This document shows, piece after piece, positions 32,718-33,723 of a stretch of 33,723 bases of DNA; within the stretch, counting starts at the first letter, position 1; each line of letters starts with the position of its first letter. The position numbers were made by a program, and so were the translations under genes. This DNA is from CAZKRU01 sp964555235 (GTDB lineage: Bacteria > Verrucomicrobiota > Verrucomicrobiia > Methylacidiphilales > CAMAQI01): the NCBI GenBank assembly GCA_964555235.1, contig CAZKRU010000045.1:1-33723 (forward strand), read 5' to 3'. The notes under the pieces were generated by a model, which searched no databases, was not told the DNA's origin, and saw nothing but the letters and a program-made list of their open reading frames with translations.

Positions 32718-33356
32718 TTATTCAAAGACGGACTTTTTTCCTGAACGAAGATGTTGCCGGAGTATTTTTTCGGCCTGATCGGCATTGGTCGTTTTCAACG
32801 CGTTGATTAAGTCCGAGTGGCGGTCTGGTTTTTCAGAGTTTAAATCAAAAACCATGTTCATCGCACAAAGCGATCCCAAGCGCATCACCTGTTCAAAAAT
32901 TCGGAGCAAGGATTCGCATTGAGCTAGTCGGACTAACGCAGAGTGGAACTCGATCTCGGATCGCCACCGGTCAATCGTGCTTTGCTGGGTGTTATCGACC
33001 GCTTCTGAAAGTTTTTTGAGAGCGGATTCATTCTCGATGATCGGTTTTCCACAATAGAGACGAGCGGCCTGGCATTCGATCGCTTCTCGAACGACCAGAT
33101 GCTCGGTGATTTCCCGAGGTTGAATGATCCGGACTTGAGTTCCTTTTCGAGGAATTGTCATCAAGAGTCCCTCGGACTCCAGGCGAACCATTGCTTCCAA
33201 AACAGGGGCGATACTGATCTTCAACTCCGAAGCAATCGTCCGTCGATTAATGATCTGCCCCGGGCTGATTTCATGACGAACGAGTCGATCGAGAATCAGA
33301 TCGTACGCCTTTTGAGAGAGTGAGAGAGTCTTTTTCGGTTGCTTCGACTTTTTCAT
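32718..33356 (-). CDS. GntR-family regulator (FadR/FCD subfamily)
   Basis: 212 residues. The N-terminal winged helix-turn-helix covers about residues 12-78 (AYDLILDRLVRHEISPGQII, ASELKISIAPVLEAMVRLE, GLLMTIPRKGTQVR). The C-terminal helical FCD domain covers about 85-208 (LVVREAIECQAARLY, EIEFHSALVRLA, RHSDLINALKTTNADQAEKI), the type that binds small organic acids. ATG 33356 is chosen since it starts just before the DNA-binding domain; the open frame to 33608 passes through a GC-rich repeat and is not credible, though an in-frame ATG about 20 codons upstream cannot be excluded. It precedes the rraA-like and reductase genes on the same strand and probably controls them. An acidic catabolite is the likely ligand. 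Confidence 0.9.
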   Translation of the reverse strand: MKKSKQPKKTLSLSQKAYDLILDRLVRHEISPGQIINRRTIASELKISIAPVLEAMVRLESEGLLMTIPRKGTQVRIIQPREITEHLVVREAIECQAARLYCGKPIIENESALKKLSEAVDNTQQSTIDRWRSEIEFHSALVRLAQCESLLRIFEQVMRLGSLCAMNMVFDLNSEKPDRHSDLINALKTTNADQAEKILRQHLRSGKKSVFE

Positions 33357-33478
33357 AAAAGAATCATAATGTATTTTCAGATATCTTTCAAGAAATGTCA
33401 CCGAATTTGTCATCCCTGCGCCCTGTCCAAAACAAATCCCCCTCGTTGCTCCTTGGAGTCGTTGCCCTGCCCGCAATG

Positions 33479-33542
33479 CCCCCGCCCGCAACGCTTCGCG
33501 TAGCGATGCGGGCGGGTACGGCATAGCCGTTGCAGGCGGGGG
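33479..33542. repeat. Nested GC-rich inverted repeat (REP-like)
   Basis: CCCGCCCGCA (33481-33490) pairs perfectly with TGCGGGCGGG (33507-33516), and inside it CGCT (33492-33495) pairs with AGCG (33502-33505). The same left arm, extended as 33479-33493, also pairs 14 of 15 with 33528-33542. Two hairpins are therefore mutually exclusive. The element lies between two minus-strand genes (an outer-membrane protein end and gntR), the usual place for REP sequences or a strong 3' hairpin. Confidence 0.65.
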
Positions 33543-33625
33543 TGGAAACTTCAACGCGCCGCTTCTTAGATCGTCCACTCCCAAAGCCTCGGCGCGGTCA
33601 TCGACCACGCCCTACCAAATTCAGA

Positions 33626-33723
33626 TTAAAACTTCGTCTGCACGCCTAAATCCAATTGATGGGAGCAGGACTCCAAGTTCACGCGGGCTTCATAACCAAA
33701 GTTCAGCGTGGTTGTTTCGCTAA
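33626..33723 (-). CDS. C-terminal end of an outer-membrane beta-barrel protein, 5' part outside window
   Basis: The last 31 codons of a minus-strand gene enter from the right edge and stop with TAA at 33626-33628. The residues alternate polar and hydrophobic (TTLNFGYEARVNLES), and the protein ends LDLGVQTKF. A terminal Phe after an alternating strand is the recognition signal of outer-membrane beta-barrels assembled by BAM. It may be an autotransporter barrel or a porin; too little is visible to choose. The strand pattern and exact Phe-stop end make chance less likely, but the fragment is short. Confidence 0.6.
   Translation of the reverse strand, partial: SETTTLNFGYEARVNLESCSHQLDLGVQTKF

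Noticed and set aside
33420..33560. CRISPR-like or insertion-sequence end in the GC-rich repeat
   Set aside because: There are no regularly spaced repeats with spacers, no transposase frame and no target-site duplication in view; only nested hairpin arms.
33357..33608. N-terminal extension of the GntR regulator to 33608
   Set aside because: It would translate through the nested GC-rich inverted repeat and puts 84 residues before the DNA-binding domain; ATG 33356 fits the family.

Overview
The window reads as chromosomal DNA from a Gram-negative, diaminopimelate-type bacterium of the Planctomycetota-Verrucomicrobiota-Chlamydiota group, most likely a verrucomicrobium. This is inference from gene content. 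The pointers are a complete division and cell-wall (dcw) cluster with a MurC-MurB fusion, a LysM membrane protein between murD and ftsW, a strongly divergent FtsZ, a DNPR-type MurE (meso-DAP), and a giant autotransporter-repeat protein ending in a PEP-CTERM signal. No rRNA, tRNA, CRISPR array or insertion sequence was seen.

Left flank (1-1992): a CgeB-like glycosyltransferase on the minus strand runs off the left edge, and a membrane-anchored SGNH hydrolase faces away from it. Both suggest surface-glycan work.

Core (1993-20751): sixteen genes on the plus strand, mostly with overlapping stop/start codons: mraZ, rsmH, ftsL, ftsI, murE, murF, mraY, murD, a LysM gene, ftsW, murG, murC-murB, ddl, ftsQ, ftsA, ftsZ. 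They cover all cytoplasmic steps from UDP-MurNAc to lipid II except MurA, plus the septal synthase pair FtsW/FtsI, the FtsQ/FtsL scaffold and the FtsA/FtsZ cytoskeleton. Four 10-bp-phased repeats just before mraZ look like the MraZ operator, so the whole run may be self-regulated as one operon. FtsZ keeps the G-box, the second T7-loop Asp and a C-terminal peptide but has lost most other nucleotide-contact residues, and FtsA has Asn where Asp is usual in its phosphate-2 motif.

Middle (20752-26060): a DUF62 SAM hydroxide adenosyltransferase carrying a lipoprotein signal, a small Dabb-domain protein, then a PocR-domain AraC regulator divergent from a 970-residue protein with two FAD-binding modules in tandem. 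This last pair looks more A/T-rich than the dcw genes and may be an accessory catabolic unit.

Right part (26060-33723), all on the minus strand: a giant PEP-CTERM repeat protein (exact 729-nt and 528-nt internal repeats) whose signal peptide lies in another frame across a four-C run; a gntR-rraA-hydroxypyruvate-reductase set; a nested GC-rich REP-like hairpin; and the last codons of an outer-membrane beta-barrel gene entering from the right edge. Both edge genes are partial.
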